Assembly (NCBI RefSeq): GCF_023156245.1 | Contig: NZ_JAKZAH010000003.1 | Span: 1-64,000, forward strand | Length of the DNA: 64,000 bases | Direction of reading: 5' to 3' | From: Marinobacter bryozoorum | GTDB taxonomy: Bacteria > Pseudomonadota > Gammaproteobacteria > Pseudomonadales > Oleiphilaceae | In this document: positions 9,251 to 17,892 of the stretch, piece after piece | How positions within the stretch are numbered: position 1 is the first letter of the stretch | Layout of the letters: the number at the start of each line of letters is the position of its first letter | The notes under the pieces: generated by a model | The model's database searches: none | What the model was told of the DNA's origin: nothing | The model's input: only the letters and a program-made list of their open reading frames with translations | Program-made: the position numbers and the translations under genes

Positions 9251-9685
9251 TCAGTCCTGGTGAGTGGATGCCTGCTGCTGAAGACGAGGCACCAGGCCGC
9301 GGAGGTCATATCCGGCCTGTCCTGCGCGCTGGATGATCGGCTCCAGTGGCATGTGACGGGCAGAGCTCAGGGCCCAGAGCACAGTGCACCGGGTGCCAGA
9401 GCGGCAAAAGGCAAGCATTGGCTTTTCGGCTTCGTCGAACATGGGGGCGAACGCATCCACATCGGAATCCTGGATGCTGCCTGATTCCACGGGCAGGAAA
9501 ACCCACTTTACCCCATGTTCCTCGGCGGCGCGCTGAATATCAGCCATGGCAGGCTGGCCGGGCTCTTCCTGGTCCGGGCGATTGGCGACCAGGGTACGGA
9601 ATCCCAGCCGGGCAACCTCGGCGACATCTTCGGGGTTGATTTGAGGGGCAACAGAGATGTTGTCGTCAATCTTGCGAATATCCAT
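9251..9685 (-). CDS. Blh-like phosphatase/sulfurtransferase-fold protein (TIGR01244, DUF442)
   Basis: A 144-residue protein of the beta-lactamase hydrolase-like phosphatase family, related to dual-specificity phosphatases and rhodanese. The active-site loop is FCRSGTRC, a CxxxxxR-type signature. In Xylella, Agrobacterium and others this domain is encoded with persulfide dioxygenase and the YeeE/YedE pair under the ArsR-type repressor BigR, and handles sulfide or persulfide. Here the two YeeE/YedE genes lie just upstream on the same strand. No dioxygenase domain is fused, and no BigR or dioxygenase gene is in the window. Confidence 0.8.
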   Translation of the reverse strand: MDIRKIDDNISVAPQINPEDVAEVARLGFRTLVANRPDQEEPGQPAMADIQRAAEEHGVKWVFLPVESGSIQDSDVDAFAPMFDEAEKPMLAFCRSGTRCTVLWALSSARHMPLEPIIQRAGQAGYDLRGLVPRLQQQASTHQD

Positions 9686-9812
9686 GTCAGGGTCTCTTTA
9701 TGGCGGGGTCACCGGCGCCTGGCGTGGCCGGCGACGCGTCAGTAACGATCGTCCCCGGATTCTACAGAAAAGCGCACGCCAGGACAGCCGGTTGTAGGGT
9801 GGGAAAAGTCTA

Positions 9813-10238
9813 TCAGGCTGATTGGCGACGCTGCTCGATCACCTGGAACAGCGCCATGCCTGCGATCATCGAGGCGACGAATACCACCGCCTTCGGCTCG
9901 CCGGCACCCAGGGCAACCACGCCCGGACCAGGGCAGAAGCCAGCCAGGCCCCAGCCGATCCCGAACATCACGCTGCCAATGATCAAGCGGGTAGAAATAT
10001 CGTCACCGGACGGCAGGCGCATATCGAAACCCAGGAAAGAGACGTGCCGCTGCCGCGCAATGGCAAAGGCAATGACACCGACAATGATGGCTCCGGCCAT
10101 GACCAGCGCGAGGGATGGGTCCCAGGCACCAGTCAGGTCAAGGAAGCCAAGAACCTTCTCCGGGTTGGCCATGCCCGAGAGCAGCAGGCCGAGGCCGAAC
10201 ACCAGCCCGGCCACAAAAGATGAAAGTGTGTACTTCAT
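9813..10238 (-). CDS. YeeE/YedE family membrane protein (PmpB-like half)
   Basis: A 141-residue hydrophobic protein with about four membrane helices, of the DUF6691/YeeE-YedE group. The ATG at 10238 (MKYTLSSFVAGL) is chosen because AGGAGA lies at the right distance and an upstream extension would be non-hydrophobic. Conserved Cys in GFCPGPG (about residue 87) is the family's signature for binding thiosulfate or a related sulfur species. It pairs with the next gene upstream to make the equivalent of one full-length transporter. Confidence 0.85.
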   Translation of the reverse strand: MKYTLSSFVAGLVFGLGLLLSGMANPEKVLGFLDLTGAWDPSLALVMAGAIIVGVIAFAIARQRHVSFLGFDMRLPSGDDISTRLIIGSVMFGIGWGLAGFCPGPGVVALGAGEPKAVVFVASMIAGMALFQVIEQRRQSA

Positions 10239-10260
10239 AGGGAAATCTCCTGTGGCAAGT

Positions 10261-10698
10261 TCAAGCGCCGAAGGCGTGGCGAACCAGGTAAACGGTGACG
10301 AAACCGGCCGCCATGAAGCTGAGGGTGGCAACCAGTGAGCGCAGGGAGAACCGGGACAGCCCGCATACGCCATGACCGCTGGTGCAGCCTGAGCCATAAC
10401 GGGTGCCGATGCCCACGAGCAGACCGGCCAGGATCACTACCGGGTAGCTGGCTTCCACGTTAATGTCGGGCAAACCGGCCATGGCCATCCATCCCACAGG
10501 TGCTAGGATCATTCCGGCGAGGAAGGCCACTCGCCAGGCGACCTGGCCTTTTTCGGGGGCGAGCAGGCCACCGAGGATACCGCTGATACCGGCGATACGA
10601 CCGTTAAGCAGAATAAACAGGGCGGCCGCAAGGCCGATAACCAGTCCCCCGGTCAGGGCAGACCAGGGAGTAAAGCTTTCCCAGGCGATGGTGGGCAT
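10261..10698 (-). CDS. YeeE/YedE family membrane protein (PmpA-like half)
   Basis: A 145-residue membrane protein of the same family, with about four helices and the GSGCTSGHGVCGLSR motif near residue 105 that carries the Cys used in sulfur transport. It is first in the operon, 22 bases before its partner, and has an AGG-type ribosome binding site. Together the two proteins probably import thiosulfate or move sulfane sulfur; the substrate is inferred from family knowledge only. Confidence 0.87.
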   Translation of the reverse strand: MPTIAWESFTPWSALTGGLVIGLAAALFILLNGRIAGISGILGGLLAPEKGQVAWRVAFLAGMILAPVGWMAMAGLPDINVEASYPVVILAGLLVGIGTRYGSGCTSGHGVCGLSRFSLRSLVATLSFMAAGFVTVYLVRHAFGA

Positions 10699-10754
10699 GA
10701 ATACCTCCGGTTGAACTCTGGAGCTCCGCCGTCTGGCGAAGCGCTGGATGCGCC

Positions 10755-10785
10755 ATATAATAAATCAAACTAAGCTTATATCCAA
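10755..10785 (-). promoter_or_regulatory. promoter overlapped by an AT-rich inverted repeat, possible BigR-type operator
   Basis: On the minus strand TTGGAT (10785-10780), a 17-base spacer and TATTAT (10762-10757) form a good sigma70 promoter about 60 bases before the first YeeE/YedE gene. The arms ATATAA (10755-10760) and TTATAT (10776-10781) make an inverted repeat across spacer and -10 box. That is where an ArsR-type repressor such as BigR binds in related operons. Confidence 0.55.
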
Positions 10786-10819
10786 TCGAAGTACTGCTCA
10801 GGGGATGTACGGACCAGGC

Positions 10820-10848
10820 AAAAAAAGGCCCGGCACTGATGGCCGGGC
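10820..10848 (-). terminator. intrinsic terminator with no upstream gene
   Basis: GCCCGGC (10848-10842 on the minus strand) pairs with GCCGGGC, with a 7-base loop, followed by seven T. It faces left, but the 250 bases feeding it (about 10850-11100) hold no convincing gene. It may end a small RNA or insulate the sulfur operon. Confidence 0.6.
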
Positions 10849-11101
10849 AGAGGCGTGCGAGTAGTATCCATGAAAGACTTCCAGACAAACCGGCATCAGC
10901 AGGGACGCCGGTCAGTTTCAGTATTGACCATATTTTAAACACTTCAAGTAAACAATGGATGATCCCTCAAACTGTTTTTGAATATAAATGGCACTCTTAT
11001 AGTTAAATTGCATGGCCGAGATACCCGGTGAGTCACCATGAATTGTCCCGGTTGATGTAATAGACTAGGGCCATAATCCAAGACTTCGAAGAACCTTCTC
11101 T

Positions 11102-11575
11102 ATGGCCAACAAGAAATCAGACCGCAACGTCGACCCGCAAATCCCCGGGGAAGATGAGGACAGCCTGCTGGCCGGTCGGATCAGGGATTCAGCCAGGCAA
11201 ATCTGGCTGGCGGGTCTGGGCGCCTACACCAAGGCGGAGGAAGATGCCGGCCGTTTCTTTGATCGCCTGGTCCACGAAGGCGAAGAGCTGGAAGGCAAGA
11301 CCCGTGGCCTGGTTGAGCGTAGGGTCAAGGCAGTCGAACATCGGGTAGAAGATGTCAGAGACCGGGCTACCGGCACCTGGGACCGATTGGAAACCCTGTT
11401 TGACGAGCGGGTCGCCGGGGCACTTCGCCGCCTGGGGATTCCTCGCCATGAAGACCTTCAGCGCCTGCAAGACCGGGTGGAAGAACTGGAAAAGGAGCTC
11501 GACGAGCAGCGTAGCGCCGCCGGTCGGCCTGCTATCGGGACTCAGTCCTTGTCTGCTTCGGACGAAGAAGAATAA
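11102..11575 (+). CDS. phasin-family protein (PhaI/PhaF-like N-terminal domain)
   Basis: A 157-residue helical, highly charged protein of the Pseudomonas-type polyhydroxyalkanoate granule-associated family. The segment ARQIWLAGLGAYTKAEEDAGRFFDRLVHEGE (described in parts: IWLAGLGAY, FFDRLVHEGE) is the phasin signature. A predicted coiled coil follows, ending in a leucine-spaced region (residues 115-140). It lacks the long Ala/Lys-rich tail of PhaF. It would coat PHA granules. The convergent neighbour is a PhaD-like regulator. Confidence 0.85.
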   Translation: MANKKSDRNVDPQIPGEDEDSLLAGRIRDSARQIWLAGLGAYTKAEEDAGRFFDRLVHEGEELEGKTRGLVERRVKAVEHRVEDVRDRATGTWDRLETLFDERVAGALRRLGIPRHEDLQRLQDRVEELEKELDEQRSAAGRPAIGTQSLSASDEEE

Positions 11576-11579
11576 CCCC

Positions 11580-12212
11580 TCAGTCGGTTCGGTAGTCCCT
11601 CGCCAGGATGGCGAGTTCTTCCCCGGCGGATTCGTGAAGGTGTGGGATCAACAGGTGGAATACCTGGTAGACACCCCGTCGTGGATCCATTCCTTTGCGA
11701 GTGCCTGAATCTCTCAGAGAGTCAAAGCTTTCCCAATAACAGACGGTTAGGGTTAGTTGTTCGCATAATGCATTAACTGTTTCTGCGGACGTTTTCATCA
11801 GGTCCTGCTTCTGCAGGCTGCCACAGAGAACATGGAAACCTTTCTGTTTGCGCTCCAGAATCCGGCGAAAGGGGGCTCTTAATTCCGGGTAGCGGGACAG
11901 GATGTTGACCAGGTCGTGGTACAGAAAGCGATAGCGCTCGATGGTCTCAAACAGCAGGTGCAGGAAAAAACCGAGCTGGTCGAGGCTGACCTGGACGTCT
12001 TTTGGAATGGCCAGCAGGTCGTTGATATCCCCGCTATACCAGTGGAACAGCTCTCCGACGATGTCCGATTTGTTGCGGAAGTGGTAGTAAAGGTTACCCG
12101 GGCTGATATCCAGCTCGTCAGAAATGAGCAGGGTGGTGACATTAGGCTCGCCCCGGTCGTTGAACAGGGCAAGGCTGGTGGTCAGTATCCGGTCACGGGT
12201 TTTTACCTTCAC
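11580..12212 (-). CDS. TetR-family regulator, PhaD-like
   Basis: A 210-residue TetR/AcrR regulator. The N-terminal HTH covers residues 5-50, with VTTLLISDELDISPGNLYYHF as the recognition region; the rest is a long helical ligand domain rich in aromatic residues. The GTG at 12212 is chosen because GGAGG lies 5 bases before it; the GTG at 12218 overlaps that site. PhaD of Pseudomonas activates phasin genes in response to an acyl-CoA-like ligand, and this gene is convergent with a phasin gene, 4 bases apart. The PhaD role is an inference. Confidence 0.8.
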   Translation of the reverse strand: MKVKTRDRILTTSLALFNDRGEPNVTTLLISDELDISPGNLYYHFRNKSDIVGELFHWYSGDINDLLAIPKDVQVSLDQLGFFLHLLFETIERYRFLYHDLVNILSRYPELRAPFRRILERKQKGFHVLCGSLQKQDLMKTSAETVNALCEQLTLTVCYWESFDSLRDSGTRKGMDPRRGVYQVFHLLIPHLHESAGEELAILARDYRTD

Positions 12213-12248
12213 CGCCACCTCCCTGGCTGATGGTTGGCTGTAACGGCT

Positions 12249-13061
12249 TCAGAGATCGAACTCTGCCCAGACCGGGCAGTGGTCCGATGGTCGCTCCATG
12301 GCGCGAATATCATAACTGACGCCGGCGGCCCTGGCCCTGGGCAAAAGCCCCTGGCTGGCCATGATGAGGTCAATGCGCAGACCGCGTTTCGGCTCGCGCT
12401 CGAACCCACGGCTGCGGTAATCAAACCAGCTGAAGGTGTCGGCTTCTTCCGGGTGCAGGTGGCGAAACACATCAGTGAGCCCGCGACTTTCCACCTGGGC
12501 TAACCAATCGCGCTCTTCCGGCAGGAAGCTGCATTTTCCGGTTCGCAGCCAGCGCCTGGCGTTATCCGCCCCAATGCCAATATCCAGGTCTGTGGGGGAG
12601 ATATTCATGTCCCCCATCACCACCAGGTGACCGCCTTCGGACTGTAGCTCGTCGATCAGGCGCATCAGGTCCTGGTAGAACTTTTCCTTGGCGGGGAACT
12701 TCACCGGGTGGTCCCGGCTTTCGCCCTGGGGAAAATAGCCGTTGATGACAGTAAGCGGCTCGCCGTTCACGGTGAAGCGACCACGAATCAGTCGACGCTG
12801 GGCTTCTTCACCGTCCCAGGGGTAACCCCGGTGGACGTCCTCGGGGGCCTGACGGGACAGAAGGGCTACTCCGTAATGGGTTTTCTGGCCATGGAAGTGG
12901 ACGTGGTAGCCCATGGCCTCTATCTCATCCACCGGGAACTGGTCGTCGTTAACCTTGGTTTCCTGCAAGCCGATTATGTCAGGGTTCAGCTGATCCACCA
13001 CCGCCTGTAGCTGGTGAAGCCGGGTTCGTATGCTGTTGACGTTGAAGGAAACGAATTTCAT
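12249..13061 (-). CDS. xthA: exodeoxyribonuclease III
   Basis: A 270-residue Mg2+-dependent AP endonuclease and 3'-exonuclease of the base-excision repair pathway. Family motifs are in order: [10 protein letters not shown] at the N-terminus, IGLQETKV with the metal-binding Glu, [13 protein letters not shown], and the C-terminal [10 protein letters not shown] with the catalytic Asp-His pair. The length equals that of the E. coli enzyme. Confidence 0.95.
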   Translation of the reverse strand: MKFVSFNVNSIRTRLHQLQAVVDQLNPDIIGLQETKVNDDQFPVDEIEAMGYHVHFHGQKTHYGVALLSRQAPEDVHRGYPWDGEEAQRRLIRGRFTVNGEPLTVINGYFPQGESRDHPVKFPAKEKFYQDLMRLIDELQSEGGHLVVMGDMNISPTDLDIGIGADNARRWLRTGKCSFLPEERDWLAQVESRGLTDVFRHLHPEEADTFSWFDYRSRGFEREPKRGLRIDLIMASQGLLPRARAAGVSYDIRAMERPSDHCPVWAEFDL

Positions 13062-13149
13062 CAGGTCTGGTCCGCCGTATCACTGTGAATGCCAGGGCAA
13101 GTCTATCACAGCCCCCGGCAGGACCAAGCTGAAGGCCTGATGATCAGCC

Positions 13150-13890
13150 TTATTGATCAGCCGGTAGCAGGGAACAATCCGGGGCCTCGATCACCCGGTA
13201 GCTGATGGTGACAATATGGTTTTCATCCTTGTTTCGCCGAATGTTGCCCAGTCCCGCATACCGGGTAAGAAATCCGTCCCTGTTATAGCCGAGGCGGATC
13301 GGGTCAACCAGCATCCGCAAAACCATGCCCTCCGGGCGAATGCGAAAGCTGTAATCGGCGCCATCCAGTGGCTCTGAGGCCGGCTCGGCGACGAAGTCGT
13401 AGCTTTTGCCGCGCGTGGGCGCAACCATGGAAAAGGGAACCGCTTCACCTTTTGTAAGTGCACGCCAGTTGGCCCGTATAAAGTGGTCAAACCCGGTATC
13501 AACCACGGTTTTCCTGGTGACGGGAATGCTCGCTCGCTGACCCTCCTCATCCTCCATGGACCAGTCCGTTGTCAGCTTGTCGTCGGCCTGGCTGACCACC
13601 AGCCGTTCGTTGAACTCCGGTTGCCGGAAATCCACCTCCGGCCGCAACAGGGACTCGCGATAGGTCAGGGTCTTGCTGGCGAACGGATCTGTATTTTCTG
13701 TTCTCACATACTCTACCTGTTGCACCTCTGGCTGCCATTGGTCGCTGATACAACGACCGGTAACCTCGTGGCGCTCCCGGTAAAGCGCGTTGTCGTCCAG
13801 ACTTGTGGCGGTGCCCTCAAAGGTGAAGGTGCTGGCGCCTGCAGGGATTGAAATGAGCAGGGCACATAACAGTGAGAGGCGGGTTTTCAT
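13150..13890 (-). CDS. exported protein of unknown function in the lipid operon
   Basis: A 246-residue protein with a signal peptide (MKTRLSLLCALLISIPAGAS) and a beta-rich, hydrophilic mature part. The ATG at 13890 overlaps the end of the DUF2878 gene by 4 bases. Its general look is that of DUF3108-type periplasmic proteins, but I am not certain of the family. A pair of Cys residues (near residues 48 and 238) could form a disulfide. It is the last gene of an eight-gene operon for membrane-lipid modification, so a role in the envelope is likely. Confidence 0.75.
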   Translation of the reverse strand: MKTRLSLLCALLISIPAGASTFTFEGTATSLDDNALYRERHEVTGRCISDQWQPEVQQVEYVRTENTDPFASKTLTYRESLLRPEVDFRQPEFNERLVVSQADDKLTTDWSMEDEEGQRASIPVTRKTVVDTGFDHFIRANWRALTKGEAVPFSMVAPTRGKSYDFVAEPASEPLDGADYSFRIRPEGMVLRMLVDPIRLGYNRDGFLTRYAGLGNIRRNKDENHIVTISYRVIEAPDCSLLPADQ

Positions 13891-14402
13891 AACAGGGTCT
13901 CCGCGAAATAGCGTTGCTGGATCAACATCAGCGACGGGAACAGCACCAGCCAGCCAAGGCTCAGGGCAGCCAGTGAAATCATTGAATATGGCAAGCTGAC
14001 TGCACCGAGAGCGGCAGCGGAGAAATAGGCGAAGGGGCCGGCCACTGGCGCAAACACCACCTGGTACCAACGCCGTTTGTGCATCCAGGCCAGGGAATGG
14101 GAGAGGGTGGTCAGGAACAGCGCCCAGATCACCACCAGCCAGGGCGGTGTCCAGCCACTGCCTGCGGCATCTTCCAGCACGCCGGTGCGGAACCAGAGCC
14201 CGTCCAGCAGGCTGCCGATGACGACACCCACCAGGACAAAGCGGAGCTCTGCTCCGGGTTGTTGACTGAGCAGGAAGAAGTGTATGGCGACGAAGGCCAG
14301 GCCTATGGCGACGGCCGTCCAGTCTGCCATCACGACGCAGATCAGCCATCCCGCCTGGAACAGGACGAAATTGGCGAGCTTGCGAATAACATCCGCAGAC
14401 AT
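13887..14402 (-). CDS. DUF2878 family membrane protein
   Basis: A 171-residue protein with about five hydrophobic helices, of a family known only from clusters with a Cfa-type methyltransferase and DUF1365. Its function is unknown. It starts 4 bases after the Cfa gene and overlaps the next gene by 4 bases, so it is translationally coupled in the operon. Confidence 0.82.
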   Translation of the reverse strand: MSADVIRKLANFVLFQAGWLICVVMADWTAVAIGLAFVAIHFFLLSQQPGAELRFVLVGVVIGSLLDGLWFRTGVLEDAAGSGWTPPWLVVIWALFLTTLSHSLAWMHKRRWYQVVFAPVAGPFAYFSAAALGAVSLPYSMISLAALSLGWLVLFPSLMLIQQRYFAETLL

Positions 14403-14406
14403 GGCG

Positions 14407-15684
14407 TCAGGCCCCGGCGGAATCTGCGATCAGGTGAGCGCGCTTGTTCTGTGGCTTGGCCATCAGCACCTGGTTTACACCGATGGCCCGTTCACTGAAG
14501 CCGGCCTCGCAGTAGGCAAAGTAGAACTGCCAGAGGCGCCGGAACGACTGATCATAGCCCAGAGACTCCAGTTGCGAGGTGCTGGCGTTGAAGCGGTCGT
14601 GCCAGTCCCGCAGGGTACGGGCATAGTGGAACCCGTAATCCTCGGCATGGGTCATCACCAGGTCGGTCTTGCGGCCCATGGACTCCAGCATTGCACCGAA
14701 TGACGGAATGAAGCTGCCGGGAAAGATATAACGCTGGATAAAATCGACGTTCTTCAGGGCCCGCCGGTAACGTTGTTCGGGCATGGTGATGGCCTGTACC
14801 AGCGCCAACCCGTCGGGTTTCAGCAAGCAGCTGATCTGACTGAGGTAACTGTCCAGGAACTGAGGGCCGACTGCCTCGATCATCTCGATGGAGACCAGCT
14901 TGTCGAACTGGCCTTCGAGGTCCCGGTAATCGTCAAACAGCAAGGTGATACGGTTCTGCAGTCCTTCGGCTTCGACTCGTTCGCGAGCCAGGGCCAGTTG
15001 CTCGCTGGAGATGGTCGTGGTGGTGACGTGGCAGCCATAGTGCCTGGCTGCATGGATGGCAAAGCCGCCCCATCCGGTGCCGATCTCCATGACCCGGTCT
15101 CCGGGTTTGAGGTCCAGCTTGCGGCAGATCAGGTCCAGTTTATAAATGGCGGCTTCGTCCAGCGTACTGGCGTCAGTGGGATAAACCGCCGATGAGTACA
15201 TCAGGGTAGGGTCCAGGAAGTGCTCGAACAGGTCGTTGCCGAGGTCATAGTGGGCCGAAATATTCTTCCGGGAGCCTGTCGGGGTGTTGCGATTCAGCCA
15301 GTGCAGCCCTTTCAGCGCAGGCTTGGTGACCCAGGCGAAGCGGTCTTCAAATTGATTCATCCGGTCCACGTTGCGGGTGAAGAAACGCAGTAGTGCGGTC
15401 AGGTCCGGGGAGCTCCAGTCGCCGGCAACAAAGGCTTCCGCAGCCCCGATACCGCCTCCGGTCAGCAGATCCCGCCAGGCAGAAGCGTCATGGATGTCCA
15501 GGTGCGCCACCGGCCAGCGCTGGTCACCATCACCGAAAACCTGCTCCGGATACCCCGGCTCACGAACCACTAATTGACCAGCCCCAAGCTGACCCAATTG
15601 GCTGCAAACCAGGCTACGGGCAATCCGGGTCACCAGCGGTAGCGGGCGGCGGGCCGCACTGGTGCGGTTTTCTATGTTCTCCAT
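14407..15684 (-). CDS. cyclopropane-fatty-acyl-phospholipid synthase family methyltransferase
   Basis: A 425-residue SAM-dependent enzyme that modifies double bonds of phospholipid acyl chains. The SAM site is VMEIGTGWGGFAIH near residue 200, where E. coli Cfa has a Cys in IGCGWGG. The substrate region YSSAVYPTD and the SIEMIEAVG segment follow, and the C-terminal FAYCEAGFSERAIGVNQVLMAKP is typical. In this operon type the product may be a methylated or further oxidised acyl chain rather than a plain cyclopropane. It overlaps DUF1365 by 13 bases. Confidence 0.9.
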   Translation of the reverse strand: MENIENRTSAARRPLPLVTRIARSLVCSQLGQLGAGQLVVREPGYPEQVFGDGDQRWPVAHLDIHDASAWRDLLTGGGIGAAEAFVAGDWSSPDLTALLRFFTRNVDRMNQFEDRFAWVTKPALKGLHWLNRNTPTGSRKNISAHYDLGNDLFEHFLDPTLMYSSAVYPTDASTLDEAAIYKLDLICRKLDLKPGDRVMEIGTGWGGFAIHAARHYGCHVTTTTISSEQLALARERVEAEGLQNRITLLFDDYRDLEGQFDKLVSIEMIEAVGPQFLDSYLSQISCLLKPDGLALVQAITMPEQRYRRALKNVDFIQRYIFPGSFIPSFGAMLESMGRKTDLVMTHAEDYGFHYARTLRDWHDRFNASTSQLESLGYDQSFRRLWQFYFAYCEAGFSERAIGVNQVLMAKPQNKRAHLIADSAGA

Positions 15685-16625
15685 GAAGTAATCCTCGTAA
15701 CGGAATCGCTGGTGGAGCCAACCGAACCGGGGCTAGCCTCCGCTTCACTTGCATGCCCGGCTTCCCGGCCCCTGTCTTCCCGACCCAGGCCACGGCCTGG
15801 ATGATCGTCGGGCAACTTGTCCGGGTGGGTGTGAAACGGAACCCCCTTAAGCTTCAGGCGCAACGCGTGCCAGTAGATGCCGGCAATTACCTTGAACGAC
15901 TCAACCGGGAAGCGCAGCAGGCTCCTGTTAACCGTTTTACGGTTCAGGGGCACTCGTTGGACCACCAGGGTGGCGTCAAAAACCCGGCTTTTTTTGCCCG
16001 GTTGAGGTGCTGCGTTGTTCACGTTCATATGAATCCTGAGTTCCGGTCCCCGGAAACTGAACGTCCACTGGTAACTCTGATCCATGGGGTTGAACGGAGA
16101 AACGTGAAACCGCTTGTCGAAGCCAGCCTTTACCGAGCGCCAGCCACCACTGCCAGGTTGTGGGGTCCCCACCTCCAGGCAGTACACATGGCGTTCATGC
16201 CAGGGAGTGTTGGTGATCTGGGCAAGAATGACCCGGGGTACTGCGCCGGTCACCGGGTCGTCACCCTGGCGATAGCAAAAATAGAAACTCACCGGGTTGA
16301 ATACATAGCCGAAGTGGCGGGGGTGGGTAATCAGTTCTACGGGGCCGTCGGGACGCCAGCCGGTAGCAGCCTGCACGCGGTCGCATACGGCCTGCTGCAG
16401 GTCTGGTACATGGGGGTCGAGATAGTCCCGCCGGCGCAGCGAAAGCACGTTGGGGCGCTCAACGGATACCAGTGGGCCCAGCCGGTCGAAAACCGACCAG
16501 TCGGCAAGGTTCAGGGCGAGCATGCCGGTGCGGTACGCGAACTCATGGCTGGCCGGGGAGTGCCGGCGATGCCTGACCGTGCCCGTCAGCCAGCTGCTTG
16601 CCAGTGCCGGTGCCCGATTCGTCAC
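15672..16625 (-). CDS. DUF1365 family protein
   Basis: A 317-residue protein of a family nearly always encoded between an FAD amine oxidase-like gene and a Cfa-like gene. Typical segments are GTVRHRRHSPASHEF, the RNHPRHFG-like THPRHFGYVFNPVSFYFCY and WHERHVY. The biochemical role is not established. The last 50 residues are low-complexity and probably disordered. It overlaps the FAD gene by 4 bases and the Cfa gene by 13. Confidence 0.88.
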   Translation of the reverse strand: MTNRAPALASSWLTGTVRHRRHSPASHEFAYRTGMLALNLADWSVFDRLGPLVSVERPNVLSLRRRDYLDPHVPDLQQAVCDRVQAATGWRPDGPVELITHPRHFGYVFNPVSFYFCYRQGDDPVTGAVPRVILAQITNTPWHERHVYCLEVGTPQPGSGGWRSVKAGFDKRFHVSPFNPMDQSYQWTFSFRGPELRIHMNVNNAAPQPGKKSRVFDATLVVQRVPLNRKTVNRSLLRFPVESFKVIAGIYWHALRLKLKGVPFHTHPDKLPDDHPGRGLGREDRGREAGHASEAEASPGSVGSTSDSVTRITSWRT

Positions 16626-17887
16626 AGGGACACTCCGAAGGCTTCCGTTACCCTCAGCGCGCTGCGTACACCGTCTTCGTGGAAGCCATTGAACCAGTAG
16701 GCACCGCAGTAATGGGTGCGGTTGCGGTTACCGATTTCGTCGTACCGCTGCTGGGCTGCTACCGCCTCCAGGGAAAACACCGGGTGGGCGTAGGTATAGC
16801 GTTCGATGACCCGGGCAGGGTCGATATCCTGACTTCGGTTCAGGGTGACGCAGAAGGTCTCCGGGGCATCGTCGAAATTCTGCAGGATATTCATGTTATA
16901 GCTGACCGAGACCGGCTGGTCCGGTTTCACCGGAATATAGTAGTTCCATGCAGCCCAGGCGCGACGATTCGGCGGTAGCACACCGCTGTCTGTGTGCAGC
17001 ACCACGTCGTTGTCCTGATAGGGAATGGCTGAAAGAATCGAGAGTTCCTGCTCGGTCGGGTCCTTGAGCATGGCCAGCGCCTGGTCACTGTGGCAACCAA
17101 AGATTACCTGGTCAAAGCGGTGTTCCTCGCCCTGCACCCGAATGGTAACGCCGTCGGTGTCACGGGTAACCGATTCCACCGGGCTGTTCAGCCGAGTGCA
17201 ATCTCCCAGACGGTCCATCATGCGGTTCACGTAGGTTGCGGAACCCCCGGAAATCACTCGCCATTGAGGGCGGTCATCCACTGACAGCATGCCGTGGTTA
17301 TTGAAGAACTGCAGGAAGAATCGAATCGGAAACTGCTCCAGCACGACCTCCGGGGCGGACCAGATGGCTGATCCCATAGGCACGATATAGTAACTGCGGA
17401 AGTATCCGGAGAAACCGTGCCGGTCCAGGTAGGCGCCAAGGGTTTCGTGGTCATCCAGGTGTCCTGCGTCCAGGTCAGCCCGGGTCTGGCGGTTGAACCG
17501 GAGAATCTCCCTGACCATCTTCAGGAAGGGCAGGTTGAGCAGGTTGCGCCTCTGGGCGAACAGGGTATTCAGGCTGGTACCGTTGTATTGCAGCCCGTTG
17601 ATGGGGGAGTCAACACTGAAGCTCATGTCGCTTTCTTCAGAGGCCACACCCAGCCGGTTCATCAGGCGTATAAAGTTCGGGTACGTCCAGTTATTGAACA
17701 CGATAAAGCCCGTGTTCACCGGCCAGTCGCGTCCTCCGGCATTGACCGTGTGGGTATTGGTATGGCCGCCGGCGTAGTTACCGGCTTCGAACAGTGTCAC
17801 ATCATGCTTGTCAGACAGCAGCCACGCGGCCGTCAGGCCGGATACGCCGGCGCCGATAACCGCAATACGCTGGTGGGTGTTGCTCAT
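16622..17887 (-). CDS. FAD-dependent amine oxidase-fold protein
   Basis: A 421-residue flavoprotein. The dinucleotide-binding motif IAVIGAGVSGLTAAWLLS is at the N-terminus, GGHTNTHTV and GFIVFNNWTYPNF follow, and the FAD-contacting HYCGAYWFNGFHEDG lies near the C-terminus. Members cluster with DUF1365 and Cfa-type genes and may desaturate or oxidise acyl chains; the substrate here is unknown. It lies 5 bases after the SDR gene and overlaps DUF1365 by 4 bases. Confidence 0.88.
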   Translation of the reverse strand: MSNTHQRIAVIGAGVSGLTAAWLLSDKHDVTLFEAGNYAGGHTNTHTVNAGGRDWPVNTGFIVFNNWTYPNFIRLMNRLGVASEESDMSFSVDSPINGLQYNGTSLNTLFAQRRNLLNLPFLKMVREILRFNRQTRADLDAGHLDDHETLGAYLDRHGFSGYFRSYYIVPMGSAIWSAPEVVLEQFPIRFFLQFFNNHGMLSVDDRPQWRVISGGSATYVNRMMDRLGDCTRLNSPVESVTRDTDGVTIRVQGEEHRFDQVIFGCHSDQALAMLKDPTEQELSILSAIPYQDNDVVLHTDSGVLPPNRRAWAAWNYYIPVKPDQPVSVSYNMNILQNFDDAPETFCVTLNRSQDIDPARVIERYTYAHPVFSLEAVAAQQRYDEIGNRNRTHYCGAYWFNGFHEDGVRSALRVTEAFGVSL

Positions 17888-17892
17888 GGTGG

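Noticed and set aside
13150..14349. Extended 399-codon form of the exported protein gene
   Set aside because: The extension runs through the DUF2878 gene in another frame and lacks a signal peptide; the ATG at 13890 gives one and a 4-base overlap.
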